Source: an uncultured Veillonella sp.
GTDB lineage: Bacteria; Bacillota; Negativicutes; Veillonellales; Veillonellaceae
Direction of reading: 5' to 3'
Assembly (NCBI GenBank): GCA_934202215.1
Contig: CAKPXR010000052.1
Coordinates: 1 to 9,814, forward strand
DNA: 9,814 nt
Made by a program: the position numbers and the translations under genes. Shown one piece after another: positions 1 to 5,980 of this stretch. The notes beneath the pieces are model-generated. The model had not been told where the DNA came from. It made no database searches and worked only from the letters and a program-made list of their open reading frames with translations. Numbering within the stretch: position 1 is the first letter of the stretch; each line of letters opens with the position of its first letter.

Positions 1-1224
1 TACCGTGAACGTAGTGTAGAAGAAAATTTAAAACTTTTCGAAGAAATGAAAGATGGTAAATATGCTGATGGTGAAAAGGTATTGCGTGCGAAAATCGACA
101 TGGCGCATCCTAATATCGTTATGCGTGACCCTGTTATTTATCGTATTGTAAATGCAGAACACCATAATACAGGTGATGAGTGGAAAATCTATCCTATGTA
201 TGATTTTGCTCACCCTATTGAAGATGCTATTGAGCGTATTACTCATTCCATTTGTACTTTAGAATTCGAAGTTCACCGCCCATTGTACGAGTGGGTGCTT
301 GAAGACTGGGATGATACTGAAATTCCACAACAAATTGAGTTTGCTCGTTTGAACGTAACTAAAATGGTTATGTCCAAACGTAAATTGCGTGCTCTAGTTG
401 AAGCGGGACTTGTAGCTGGTTGGGATGATCCTCGTATGCCTACTATTTCTGGCTTACGTCGTCGTGGCTATACTCCTGAGTCTATTCGTGATTTCTGTGA
501 CCGTATTGGCGTAGCTAAGGCTGACAGTGTTGTTGATATTGCTTTGCTAGAGTTCTGTATCCGTGAAGATTTGAAACTCAAAGCTACACGTCCTATGGTT
601 GTTATTGATCCTGTGAAAGTTGTTATTACAAACTATCCAGAAGGTCAAACTGAACTTTGCACAGTTGAGAACAATCCAGAAAATGAAGAGTTGGGTAACC
701 GTGAAGTTGTATTTGGTCGTGAGATTTACATCGAACGCAACGACTTTATGGAAGAGCCAGTTAAGAAATTCTTCCGCTTGGCACCAGGTAAAGAAGTACG
801 CTTAAAAGGTGCATACTTCATTACATGTACTGATGTTATCAAAGACGAAAATGGCAATATCACAGAGATACATTGTACATATGATCCAGAAACTAAGAGT
901 GGCAGTGGTTGCACTCGTAAAGTTAAAGGTACATTGCATTGGGTTGAAGCATCTACTGCAGTAGATATTGAATCCCGCTTGTATGATTACTTGCTTAAAG
1001 AAGACTCCGATGGTAAAGACTTCTTAGGCGACTTCAATCATGACTCCTTACAAGTATTCCATAGTAAGGGGGAGGCTTGTCTTGCTACAACTGTACCAGG
1101 TGACCATTTCCAATTTTTGCGCCAAGGTTATTTTGTAACTGATAAGGATAGCACACCAGATCATATCGTAATGAACCGTATTGTTGGTTTGCGCGATAGT
1201 TGGGCTAAAGCACAAAAGAAATAA
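1..1224 (+). CDS. glnS: Glutaminyl-tRNA synthetase, 5'-truncated by the window edge
   Basis: Class I aminoacyl-tRNA synthetase that attaches glutamine to tRNA-Gln in the cytoplasm. The reading frame is open from base 1, so the gene begins upstream; 407 codons and the TAA stop are visible. The KMSKS-type loop appears as VMSKR at bases 367-381, followed by the GlnRS-type stretch [17 protein letters not shown]. The second half is the beta-barrel anticodon-binding region, with features such as [20 protein letters not shown] and the late [13 protein letters not shown]. In a GlnRS of about 550 residues the KMSKS loop lies near residue 268, so roughly 145 N-terminal residues, including the HIGH motif, are missing. 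It ends without an added YqeY domain. Many Gram-positive Firmicutes make Gln-tRNA through GatCAB instead, so a true GlnRS is a mild lineage marker. A strong terminator follows 33 bases after the stop. Confidence 0.96.
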   Translation, partial: YRERSVEENLKLFEEMKDGKYADGEKVLRAKIDMAHPNIVMRDPVIYRIVNAEHHNTGDEWKIYPMYDFAHPIEDAIERITHSICTLEFEVHRPLYEWVLEDWDDTEIPQQIEFARLNVTKMVMSKRKLRALVEAGLVAGWDDPRMPTISGLRRRGYTPESIRDFCDRIGVAKADSVVDIALLEFCIREDLKLKATRPMVVIDPVKVVITNYPEGQTELCTVENNPENEELGNREVVFGREIYIERNDFMEEPVKKFFRLAPGKEVRLKGAYFITCTDVIKDENGNITEIHCTYDPETKSGSGCTRKVKGTLHWVEASTAVDIESRLYDYLLKEDSDGKDFLGDFNHDSLQVFHSKGEACLATTVPGDHFQFLRQGYFVTDKDSTPDHIVMNRIVGLRDSWAKAQKK

Positions 1225-1257
1225 TTTACTTTGTCATATACATGGCTAAGATAATGA

Positions 1258-1289
1258 TAAAGAACCGCTCAACTAAGGGCGGTTCTTTA
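1258..1289 (+). terminator. Rho-independent terminator of glnS
   Basis: A perfect 11-bp stem pairs TAAAGAACCGC (1258-1268) with GCGGTTCTTTA (1279-1289). The loop can be closed further by a G-U and a C-G pair. The T-rich run lies in the descending arm. It closes glnS before the exported-protein gene. Confidence 0.9.
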
Positions 1290-1314
1290 CTACTGTGTTG
1301 TTACTAGACATAAT
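1286..1314 (+). promoter_or_regulatory. Candidate sigma-70-type promoter for the exported-protein gene
   Basis: TTTACT (1286-1291) is separated by 17 bases from CATAAT (1309-1314); the hexamers match the consensus at 4 and 5 of 6 positions. The -35 element starts inside the descending arm of the glnS terminator. It would give a leader of about 35 bases before the AGGAG at 1347-1351. It is the best-spaced candidate here, but there is no experimental support. Confidence 0.35.
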
Positions 1315-1355
1315 GTTGAGAGTTTATTACATTAACATTTTATTCGAGGAGATAT

Positions 1356-1991
1356 ATGAAAAAATTAGTATTACTTGCTACTGCAGCTGCTGTATTAGTA
1401 TCTGTTCCAGCGATTGGTTCTGCAGCAAATATTAAGTCCATTTTGAATAGAAGCCAAACGGTAACATATCAAGGCATTAAATTACCTGAAGGCGTTACTA
1501 TGTATCCAAATAATCCTAAAGCACTTTTTGCAGGCGATGCTAAAAAGGATATAAAATCTGTATTTATCGAAGCAGGTGCTACATCTGCTAATGTATATAC
1601 GCTAAACATTAAAACCGAAAATGAAATGAATTATGCTGTATATGGTGATGTAGTATTAGGTAAACAATTATCTAGTCGCATGAGTGAAACTAAGCATGTA
1701 AATGTAGATTCATCTTCATTGGGTGCGTTTGCTTCTGCTATTAATAAGGGAGATAGTCCAATTCTTGGTACATTCACCGTTGTAACACCATTATCTAAAC
1801 AAGGTAATATATATGAAGGAACATTAAAATATAAAAGTGTAGCTAATAATAATTCTTATAATGAGGTGCTACATATTAGCCTTTATGATGATAAGTATAC
1901 AGGTCCGAATGCACGTTTTATCGCTATAGATGAAGATAGTGATGCCAAAGTATTTCCTAAGGTTAAATCCTTGATAACTAGTAAAAAATAA
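1356..1991 (+). CDS. Exported protein of unknown function
   Basis: I do not recognise this 211-residue protein. It starts with a clear Sec signal peptide: MKK, a hydrophobic core at about residues 4-18, and a small-residue GSA cleavage site near residue 23. There is no cysteine anywhere, so it is not a lipoprotein and has no disulfides. In a diderm cell it would be periplasmic or secreted. The mature part (about 188 residues) is Lys-, Asn- and Ser-rich with short alternating hydrophobic stretches (for example SVFIEAG, VYTLNIKTEN, VLHISLYDDK), suggesting a mostly beta structure; this is inference. No transmembrane segment follows the signal peptide. AGGAG at 1347-1351, four bases before ATG, supports the start. 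It is flanked by the glnS terminator and by the promoter of the next operon, so it is probably monocistronic. An adhesin, inhibitor or envelope stress role is possible, but nothing shows it. Confidence 0.85.
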   Translation: MKKLVLLATAAAVLVSVPAIGSAANIKSILNRSQTVTYQGIKLPEGVTMYPNNPKALFAGDAKKDIKSVFIEAGATSANVYTLNIKTENEMNYAVYGDVVLGKQLSSRMSETKHVNVDSSSLGAFASAINKGDSPILGTFTVVTPLSKQGNIYEGTLKYKSVANNNSYNEVLHISLYDDKYTGPNARFIAIDEDSDAKVFPKVKSLITSKK

Positions 1992-2021
1992 ATAATTATT
2001 GAAAATGCATATCAATTATTC

Positions 2022-2050
2022 TTGACAATTTTTCTCATCAAGAGTACTAT
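2022..2050 (+). promoter_or_regulatory. Strong promoter of the DUF3793-flavodoxin operon
   Basis: A perfect -35 TTGACA (2022-2027), a 17-base spacer and a -10 TACTAT (2045-2050, 5 of 6) make this the most consensus-like promoter in the window. Transcription would start near 2057, giving a leader of about 57 bases. Two Fur-like boxes overlap the -35 region and the predicted start site. Confidence 0.75.
2023..2037 (+). promoter_or_regulatory. Fur-like box 1, overlapping the -35 element
   Basis: TGACAAT-T-TTTCTCA fits the 7-1-7 inverted-repeat pattern of Fur sites. By hand it matches 11 of 14 positions of TGATAAT-N-ATTATCA and 12 of 14 of the variant TGAGAAT-N-ATTCTCA. It lies across the -35 hexamer and upstream spacer, where a bound repressor would block RNA polymerase. 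The AT-rich background lowers its significance, but the second box nearby raises it. Confidence 0.5.
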
Positions 2051-2057
2051 GTGCATA

Positions 2058-2072
2058 TAGGAATTATTCTCA
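2058..2072 (+). promoter_or_regulatory. Fur-like box 2, at the predicted transcription start
   Basis: TAGGAAT-T-ATTCTCA fits the 7-1-7 pattern, with 12 of 14 matches to TGAGAAT-N-ATTCTCA and 10 of 14 to TGATAAT-N-ATTATCA. Its right half ATTCTCA is perfect for the variant. Its centre is 35 bases downstream of the centre of box 1, so the two sites bracket the -10 element. Confidence 0.5.
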
Positions 2073-2113
2073 TTAGGGAAAATTCTAACGATATGCAATA
2101 GGCAGGTACTATT

Positions 2114-2680
2114 ATGATGAATTCAATTGACCATATCATTGGATATCATTGTGCACCGGCAATTCGAGGGATTAAGCTTTCGAACTTGGTTTCTATTCCA
2201 CGGGACATGAATGAACAAATCCAATTTGTATTGACAGAATATAATAAAGAGTTCAATGAAAAAGGTTTGTTCTTTTTTGAATTATGTCGCTGTAAAGCAC
2301 GTAGACTTTTATTGGTATTCCGTGAGAAGCAACTACGAGACTATGTGCGGCAACCTGCAGTGATGACATTTTTGAAAGCCTACGGTTACCATGATCGGAT
2401 GAGCATTATGGAGATGCTTGAACATCTAAGATATCGTATGGAAGCGAGTGTAGATTTTCCACATGAAATCGGCGTATTTCTAGGCTATCCATTAAATGAT
2501 GTGAAATACTTTATTTCCCGTCGTGGCAGTGGATATCGTATGTGTGGCGAATGGAAAGTTTACCATGACGTGGTAGATGCTAAGCGATCTTTCTTATGTT
2601 ACAAAGCATGTCGTGAATTTTGTCAAACTCAATTGATGTTGGGAAAAACATTTGGTTCATTGGTCGCAAGAACGGCCTAG
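2114..2680 (+). CDS. DUF3793 family protein
   Basis: 188-residue cytoplasmic protein that I recognise as a DUF3793 member; its biochemical role is unknown. Family-like features are the N-terminal HCAP (12-15), a basic stretch RCKARRLLLVFR (59-70), FPHEIGVFLGYPLNDV (115-130) and GEWKVY (145-150). The C-terminal part carries C162, C166 and C170, spaced four apart, plus C144; C58 and C60 also form a close pair. These could bind metal or a cofactor or be redox-active, which is inference only. There is no signal peptide or membrane segment. Start could be ATG 2114 or ATG 2117; the weak GGCAGG at 2101-2106 does not separate them. Its stop overlaps the flavodoxin ribosome site, so the two genes are translationally linked. 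DUF3793 genes commonly sit beside flavodoxin genes in anaerobic Firmicutes (from memory), suggesting a shared role under iron limitation. Confidence 0.85.
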   Translation: MMNSIDHIIGYHCAPAIRGIKLSNLVSIPRDMNEQIQFVLTEYNKEFNEKGLFFFELCRCKARRLLLVFREKQLRDYVRQPAVMTFLKAYGYHDRMSIMEMLEHLRYRMEASVDFPHEIGVFLGYPLNDVKYFISRRGSGYRMCGEWKVYHDVVDAKRSFLCYKACREFCQTQLMLGKTFGSLVARTA

Positions 2681-2684
2681 GAGG
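2679..2684 (+). promoter_or_regulatory. Flavodoxin ribosome binding site overlapping the upstream stop
   Basis: AGGAGG begins inside the TAG stop (2678-2680) of the DUF3793 gene and lies six bases before ATG 2691. It decides the flavodoxin start against an in-frame ATG at 2652, which has no such site and would add 13 residues upstream of the beta-1 strand. Confidence 0.85.
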
Positions 2685-2690
2685 TACAAG

Positions 2691-3110
2691 ATGATTGGTG
2701 TAATTTATTGGTCCGGTACAGGTAATACAGAACAAATGGCTCAAGCAGTAGCTGAAGGTATTAAAGCTGCAGGTCAAGAAGTTGAAGTGAAATCCGTTTC
2801 TGAAGTATCCGTAGATGATGCAGCTGCCTATGAAAAATTAGCTCTAGGTTGTGCGGACATGGGTGCAGAACAATTGGAAGAAGGCGAATTTGAACCATTC
2901 TACACTGAATTAGAATCTAAATTGGGTGGTAAAAAAGTAGCAATCTTTGGCTCCTATGGTTGGGGTGGTACTTGGTTGGAAGACTGGGGAACACGCATTA
3001 AAGATGCTGGCGGCGAATTAGTAGCTGATGGCGTAGCTATCTTGGGTGAACCTGATGATGATGGCAAAGCACAATGTGAAGAATTGGGTAAAACATTAGC
3101 AAACGCTTAA
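2691..3110 (+). CDS. fld: Short-chain flavodoxin
   Basis: 139-residue FMN-binding electron carrier of the cytoplasm, the usual size of clostridial short-chain flavodoxins. The FMN phosphate loop is YWSGTGNTE (6-14), directly after the first beta strand, as in clostridial flavodoxins. The isoalloxazine-binding loops are GCADMGAEQLEE (53-64) and FGSYGWGGTWLEDW (86-99), with the aromatic Y89 and W91 positioned to stack near the flavin. The protein is strongly acidic, as expected for a ferredoxin substitute. It would carry low-potential electrons between partners such as pyruvate:ferredoxin oxidoreductase and hydrogenase; the partners are inferred. It is second in an operon with the DUF3793 gene, whose promoter carries Fur-like boxes. 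This fits the well-known swap of ferredoxin for flavodoxin when iron is scarce. An 18-bp terminator hairpin follows. Confidence 0.95.
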   Translation: MIGVIYWSGTGNTEQMAQAVAEGIKAAGQEVEVKSVSEVSVDDAAAYEKLALGCADMGAEQLEEGEFEPFYTELESKLGGKKVAIFGSYGWGGTWLEDWGTRIKDAGGELVADGVAILGEPDDDGKAQCEELGKTLANA

Positions 3111-3129
3111 TTGTATTTTAGAAGTATAT

Positions 3130-3170
3130 AAAGGCTGTAACGATGACTATGTCATTGTTACAGCCTTTTT
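3130..3170 (+). terminator. Rho-independent terminator of the flavodoxin operon
   Basis: An 18-bp stem (3130-3147 with 3151-3168) contains one G-U pair, closes on a 3-base TAT loop and runs into TTTTT (3166-3170). It is the strongest terminator in the window and isolates the operon from the RuBisCO-like gene. Confidence 0.93.
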
Positions 3171-3286
3171 GTTATGTATAAATATATTCGGTAATTATTG
3201 GTACATATTTTTAATAAACTAGTGAAAGTCTGATTGTAGTGATAAAATAGCTTTCTTTTTTTATGGAATAGAGGTTTACTTTAGTA

Positions 3287-3292
3287 TATAAT
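3287..3292 (+). promoter_or_regulatory. Candidate -10 element for the RuBisCO-like gene
   Basis: A perfect TATAAT lies about 30 bases before the start codon. A -35 at 17-base spacing would be TGGAAT (3264-3269), only 3 of 6. Transcription would start near 3299, leaving a leader of about 24 bases. The 130 bases upstream to the flavodoxin terminator are very AT-rich and show no other convincing signal. Confidence 0.4.
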
Positions 3293-3322
3293 TAAATAAT
3301 GTTATTGCAAAGGAGACGCATT

Positions 3323-4510
3323 ATGAAAGACGAGCGATTTATAGTTACGTACCGAATAGAAGCAAGTTCATATGAAGAGGCAAAATCGATTGCTTGGGCT
3401 GTTCAGGTAGAACAAACCATAGAGTTTCCTTATGAGTTTGTAACGGACCCATATATTAAAGGTACTATTACTGGTAGATTGGAGTCACTTGAACCTATGG
3501 GTTCTGATTCAACATATTCTAATGTGGGAGTTATGCCTAATATTACAGTTGATCCGTCTCACTATTACTTGGCTCGCATTTCATATTTGGTAGATACAAC
3601 AGCGTTAGAAGCAACACAATTTTTAAATGTTGTATTTGGTAATTCGTCCTTACAACCCCATATTTGGGTTGTTGATATTGAACTTTGTTCAACTCTACAT
3701 GAAGTGTTTAAAGGGCCTCGATTTGGTTTGCATGGTCTCCGTCGATTAGTTGAAACACCAACGCGTCCTATGATTCAGGCTGTTGTAAAACCGATGGGGA
3801 CACCTAATGAAGAATTGGCTCGCATGTGTGGTGCTTATACACGTGGTGGGGCCGATGTTATCAAGGATGACCACGGTATTTCTAATCAGTCTTTCTCTCA
3901 ATTTAAGGATCGTGTAAAGCGATGTGCGGCCATGGTACATGAAATGAATGAAGCCCATGGTACACATACACTATATGCAGCTAATGTATCTGGCGATGGT
4001 ACAGACGTAATAGAACGAGCTTATTTTGCTAAAGAGGCAGGGGCAACAGCCCTTATGGTGGCTTCCGGACTTGTTGGTTTTGGTTGGCTCCATAAATTGG
4101 CAAATGATGAAACGTTAAGATTGCCAATCATTCATCATCCTGCTTATTCAGGTGGCTATATGAGTCCTGGCGTGTCCGGCATTGCGGACTATTTGCAACT
4201 AGGGTTGTTACCGCGCATCTTTGGGGCAGATATGCCTATTTTTGTGTCCTATGGTGGACGTTTTACTTTCACAGAAGATCAATGTAAGAGAATTTCCTCT
4301 TATATTAAACATCCTTTTGGATTGATGAAATCCGCGTGTCCAGCACCAGGTGGTGGTGTAACCGATGCTCGTCTCAATGAACTGGTAGAGTTGTACGGTA
4401 ATGATACGATGTTCCTCGTTGGGGGCGATATGTTTCGTCGAGGTCCAGATATCGAATCCAATATGGAATATTTTGTAGAACGCTTAAATACGCTGTCTGC
4501 AAATAATTAA
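3323..4510 (+). CDS. RuBisCO-like protein (form IV type), substrate unknown
   Basis: 395-residue member of the RuBisCO large-subunit superfamily: N-terminal alpha/beta domain to about residue 135, then the TIM-barrel. Aligned by eye to plant RuBisCO, VVKP keeps the first catalytic lysine (K156, equivalent to K175), but K177 is M158. The KDDE metal motif is KDDH (181-184): the carbamylated lysine and the aspartate remain, and E204 becomes H184. H271/H272 lie where H294 is expected. Loop 6 reads SYGGRF (309-314) without the K334 lysine. GGG (343-345) and GGD (367-369) match the phosphate-binding loops. True CO2 fixation is therefore unlikely. Related proteins act as enolases, isomerases or decarboxylases on phosphorylated sugars (MtnW, OiaX/OiaT); which applies here is not visible. 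No methionine-salvage or apiose genes are adjacent. AGGAG at 3311-3315, seven bases before ATG 3323, favours this start over ATG 3299. Confidence 0.9.
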   Translation: MKDERFIVTYRIEASSYEEAKSIAWAVQVEQTIEFPYEFVTDPYIKGTITGRLESLEPMGSDSTYSNVGVMPNITVDPSHYYLARISYLVDTTALEATQFLNVVFGNSSLQPHIWVVDIELCSTLHEVFKGPRFGLHGLRRLVETPTRPMIQAVVKPMGTPNEELARMCGAYTRGGADVIKDDHGISNQSFSQFKDRVKRCAAMVHEMNEAHGTHTLYAANVSGDGTDVIERAYFAKEAGATALMVASGLVGFGWLHKLANDETLRLPIIHHPAYSGGYMSPGVSGIADYLQLGLLPRIFGADMPIFVSYGGRFTFTEDQCKRISSYIKHPFGLMKSACPAPGGGVTDARLNELVELYGNDTMFLVGGDMFRRGPDIESNMEYFVERLNTLSANN

Positions 4511-4528
4511 TGTTTACGTTTGTGATAG

Positions 4529-4557
4529 TTGATAAGTAACTGACTTTCACATATAAA
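4529..4557 (+). promoter_or_regulatory. Promoter of the yycJ-rlmH operon
   Basis: TTGATA (4529-4534) and TATAAA (4552-4557) each match the consensus at 5 of 6 positions with an optimal 17-base spacer. Transcription would begin near 4564, about 24 bases before the yycJ start. I saw no convincing terminator after the RuBisCO-like gene, so some read-through is possible. Confidence 0.6.
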
Positions 4558-4587
4558 AAATTATGATTTAGTATATGGAGTGTTTTG

Positions 4588-5394
4588 ATGAGTGAATCCT
4601 CGCCGTTGGAAGTCCATGTCATTGCCAGTGGTAGTAAGGGCAATTGTACTGTAATAAAAAAAGGAAGTTCCGTTATATTGCACGATGTAGGTATTAGTTG
4701 CCGACGCATTGTCAATGGGTTGAAAGAATTGCATATTGATATGGCACAGGTAGAGGGCATATTTATTAGTCATGAGCACAGCGACCATATTGCAGGGTTA
4801 CAACAATTGTTAAAACGTTTCGATATCCCTGTATATACGAAACAAGGGACGTGGCGTGAAATTCAAGATAAGCTTATCGTGCCGAAGAATCAACTGATTG
4901 AGTTGACAAAGGGGAGTCTAACATTAGGTAATTTCGTTGTTGAGCCTTTTAGTGTGAGTCATGATGCGGCAGACCCTATTGGAATTAATGTCTTTGCAGG
5001 GGCAGATAAAGCCACAGTCGTAACCGATACAGGGGTTATTTCAGATGATATTTTAGGACGTATCGATGAATCTACATTATTAGTGCTAGAGGCGAATTAT
5101 GATCCTCATATGCTGCGTTTTGGACCCTATCAACCATTTTTAAAGCAACGCGTTGCTAGTGATGAAGGTCATTTGAGCAATGAAATGGCGGCTCAAGCCT
5201 TGCTTATGATGAAACGGCCTAAATTTATGCAGGTTATATTGGCTCATAGGTCAGAAAATAATAATAATCCTGTTTTAGTTACCCAAACTATCGGTAAAAT
5301 GCTTGTAGAGGGCGGTGTTAGGATTGGTCCTGAAATGAAGTTGCAACATGGACAGCCTAATGAAATTGTATCTATGCAATCCGTAAAGAGGTAA
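4588..5394 (+). CDS. walJ: YycJ/WalJ-type metallo-beta-lactamase-fold hydrolase
   Basis: 268-residue cytoplasmic metallohydrolase of the YycJ/WalJ/VicX family. The N-terminal strand ends in ASGSKGNC (13-20), typical of the family. Metal ligands are visible: HEHSDH (62-67), H125, D147 within TDTG, and H220 near the C-terminus. Family-specific segments are LEANYD (167-172), GHLSN (194-198) and AHRSENNNNP (219-228). In Bacillus and streptococci the gene accompanies the WalRK two-component system; a nuclease role in DNA maintenance has been proposed for the family, but the substrate cannot be read here. No walR or walK is present in the window. GGAG at 4577-4580, seven bases before ATG 4588, sets the start; a TTG just upstream at 4585 is in frame but less likely. 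The stop is three bases before rlmH, indicating one operon. Confidence 0.93.
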   Translation: MSESSPLEVHVIASGSKGNCTVIKKGSSVILHDVGISCRRIVNGLKELHIDMAQVEGIFISHEHSDHIAGLQQLLKRFDIPVYTKQGTWREIQDKLIVPKNQLIELTKGSLTLGNFVVEPFSVSHDAADPIGINVFAGADKATVVTDTGVISDDILGRIDESTLLVLEANYDPHMLRFGPYQPFLKQRVASDEGHLSNEMAAQALLMMKRPKFMQVILAHRSENNNNPVLVTQTIGKMLVEGGVRIGPEMKLQHGQPNEIVSMQSVKR

Positions 5395-5397
5395 AGT

Positions 5398-5877
5398 ATG
5401 AGATTTTATGTTGTATGTATCGGTAAGTTGAAGGATACTTACTTACGAGACGGTGTTGCTGAATTTGTAAAGCGTATGCGTCCTTATGGTGGTATTGCGA
5501 TTACAGAATTGAATGAAAGTAAAATTGGGGATAAGCCAAGTGATGCGGATCGCAAACAAGTTGTTATTGAAGAAGGGGAACGTCTACTAAAAGCGGTCCC
5601 TAAAAATGTATACACTGTACTGCTCGATGTATATGGTAAAACAATGTCCTCCGAGGATTTAGCTGGAACAGTTGCGAAACTTGAAGTGGATGGTATAAGT
5701 GATATGGCATTTATTATTGGTGGAGCTTTTGGTGTAAGTGATGAATTACGTAAGTCTGTGAATTATAAATTATCATTTAGCTCTATGACCTTTACCCATC
5801 AAATGGTGCGTTTGTTGTTAGTAGAGCAAATTTATAGGGCGTCTAAAATTAATCGTAATGAACCATATCATTGGTAA
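5398..5877 (+). CDS. rlmH: 23S rRNA (pseudouridine1915-N3)-methyltransferase RlmH
   Basis: 159-residue SPOUT-class methyltransferase that uses S-adenosylmethionine to methylate pseudouridine 1915 in helix 69 of 23S rRNA on assembled 70S ribosomes. Length and all landmarks fit: the N-terminal strand FYVVCIGKLK (3-12), LLDVYGKTMSSEDLA (75-89), the glycine loop FIIGGAFGVSDELR (105-118), the knot segment LSFSSMTFTHQMVRLLLVEQIYRA (125-148) and the C-terminal NEPYHW, whose Tyr-His pair is conserved in the family. It starts three bases after walJ, with AGAGG at 5387-5391 reading into the walJ stop, so the pair is co-transcribed and probably translationally coupled. In Bacillus the two genes are also close, separated by an HtrA-type protease gene that is absent here. 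Confidence 0.97.
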   Translation: MRFYVVCIGKLKDTYLRDGVAEFVKRMRPYGGIAITELNESKIGDKPSDADRKQVVIEEGERLLKAVPKNVYTVLLDVYGKTMSSEDLAGTVAKLEVDGISDMAFIIGGAFGVSDELRKSVNYKLSFSSMTFTHQMVRLLLVEQIYRASKINRNEPYHW

Positions 5878-5900
5878 TATATTTATAAATTATATATGAT
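5871..5900 (+). promoter_or_regulatory. Candidate promoter for the CBS-domain gene
   Basis: TTGGTA (5871-5876) across the rlmH stop and TATGAT (5895-5900) are 18 bases apart and match at 4 and 5 of 6 positions. A transcript from here would carry the hairpin and mini-ORF at 5919-5954 in its leader. An alternative -10 is the perfect TATAAT at 5942-5947, but no good -35 accompanies it. Confidence 0.3.
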
Positions 5901-5918
5901 GCTCTTATAAAAAAGGAG

Positions 5919-5951
5919 TTTTATTATATTATGTCGAATAGTATAATAAAA
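5919..5951 (+). repeat. 14-bp inverted repeat with almost purely A/T stem
   Basis: TTTTATTATATTAT (5919-5932) and ATAGTATAATAAAA (5938-5951) form a 14-bp hairpin with a single G-U pair around the loop GTCGA. The outer 10 bp pair perfectly. It lies between rlmH and the CBS gene and includes a perfect TATAAT at 5942-5947. It could be an operator, an RNA leader structure or a weak terminator of rlmH; there is no T-tract after it, so terminator is the least likely. Confidence 0.6.
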
Positions 5952-5954
5952 TGA
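5931..5954 (+). CDS. Possible seven-codon leader mini-ORF (MSNSIIK)
   Basis: ATG at 5931 opens seven codons ending in TGA (5952-5954). It follows AAAAGGAG (5910-5917), a strong ribosome site but with a long 13-base spacing. It sits inside the AT hairpin and ends 11 bases before the ribosome site of the CBS gene. It could couple translation to leader folding, or it may be chance; no amino acid run suggests attenuation. Confidence 0.2.
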   Translation: MSNSIIK

Positions 5955-5980
5955 GATGTATTTGTAAGGAGGAATTCACT

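Noticed and set aside
1250..1261. GATAATGATAAA resembling two hexamers of a Fur site between glnS and the exported-protein gene
   Set aside because: The third repeat is missing, only about 10 of 14 positions of the 7-1-7 form match, and it lies upstream of the terminator, away from the candidate promoter.
1994..2020. Imperfect AT hairpin after the exported-protein gene as a terminator
   Set aside because: The stem is almost all A/T with a mismatch and no T-tract follows; it runs straight into the next promoter.
2006..2097. TGCATAT at 2006 and 2052 with ATATGCA at 2091 as an operator set
   Set aside because: Seven-base AT-rich words recur by chance, the spacings are irregular, and the Fur-like boxes explain the region better.
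3299..3322. Upstream ATG extending the RuBisCO-like protein by eight residues
   Set aside because: No ribosome site precedes it, while AGGAG is ideally placed for the ATG at 3323.
4374..4788. Overlapping minus-strand open frames across the RuBisCO-like/walJ junction
   Set aside because: They oppose well-recognised genes, have no ribosome sites, and their products are low-complexity shadows without recognisable domains.
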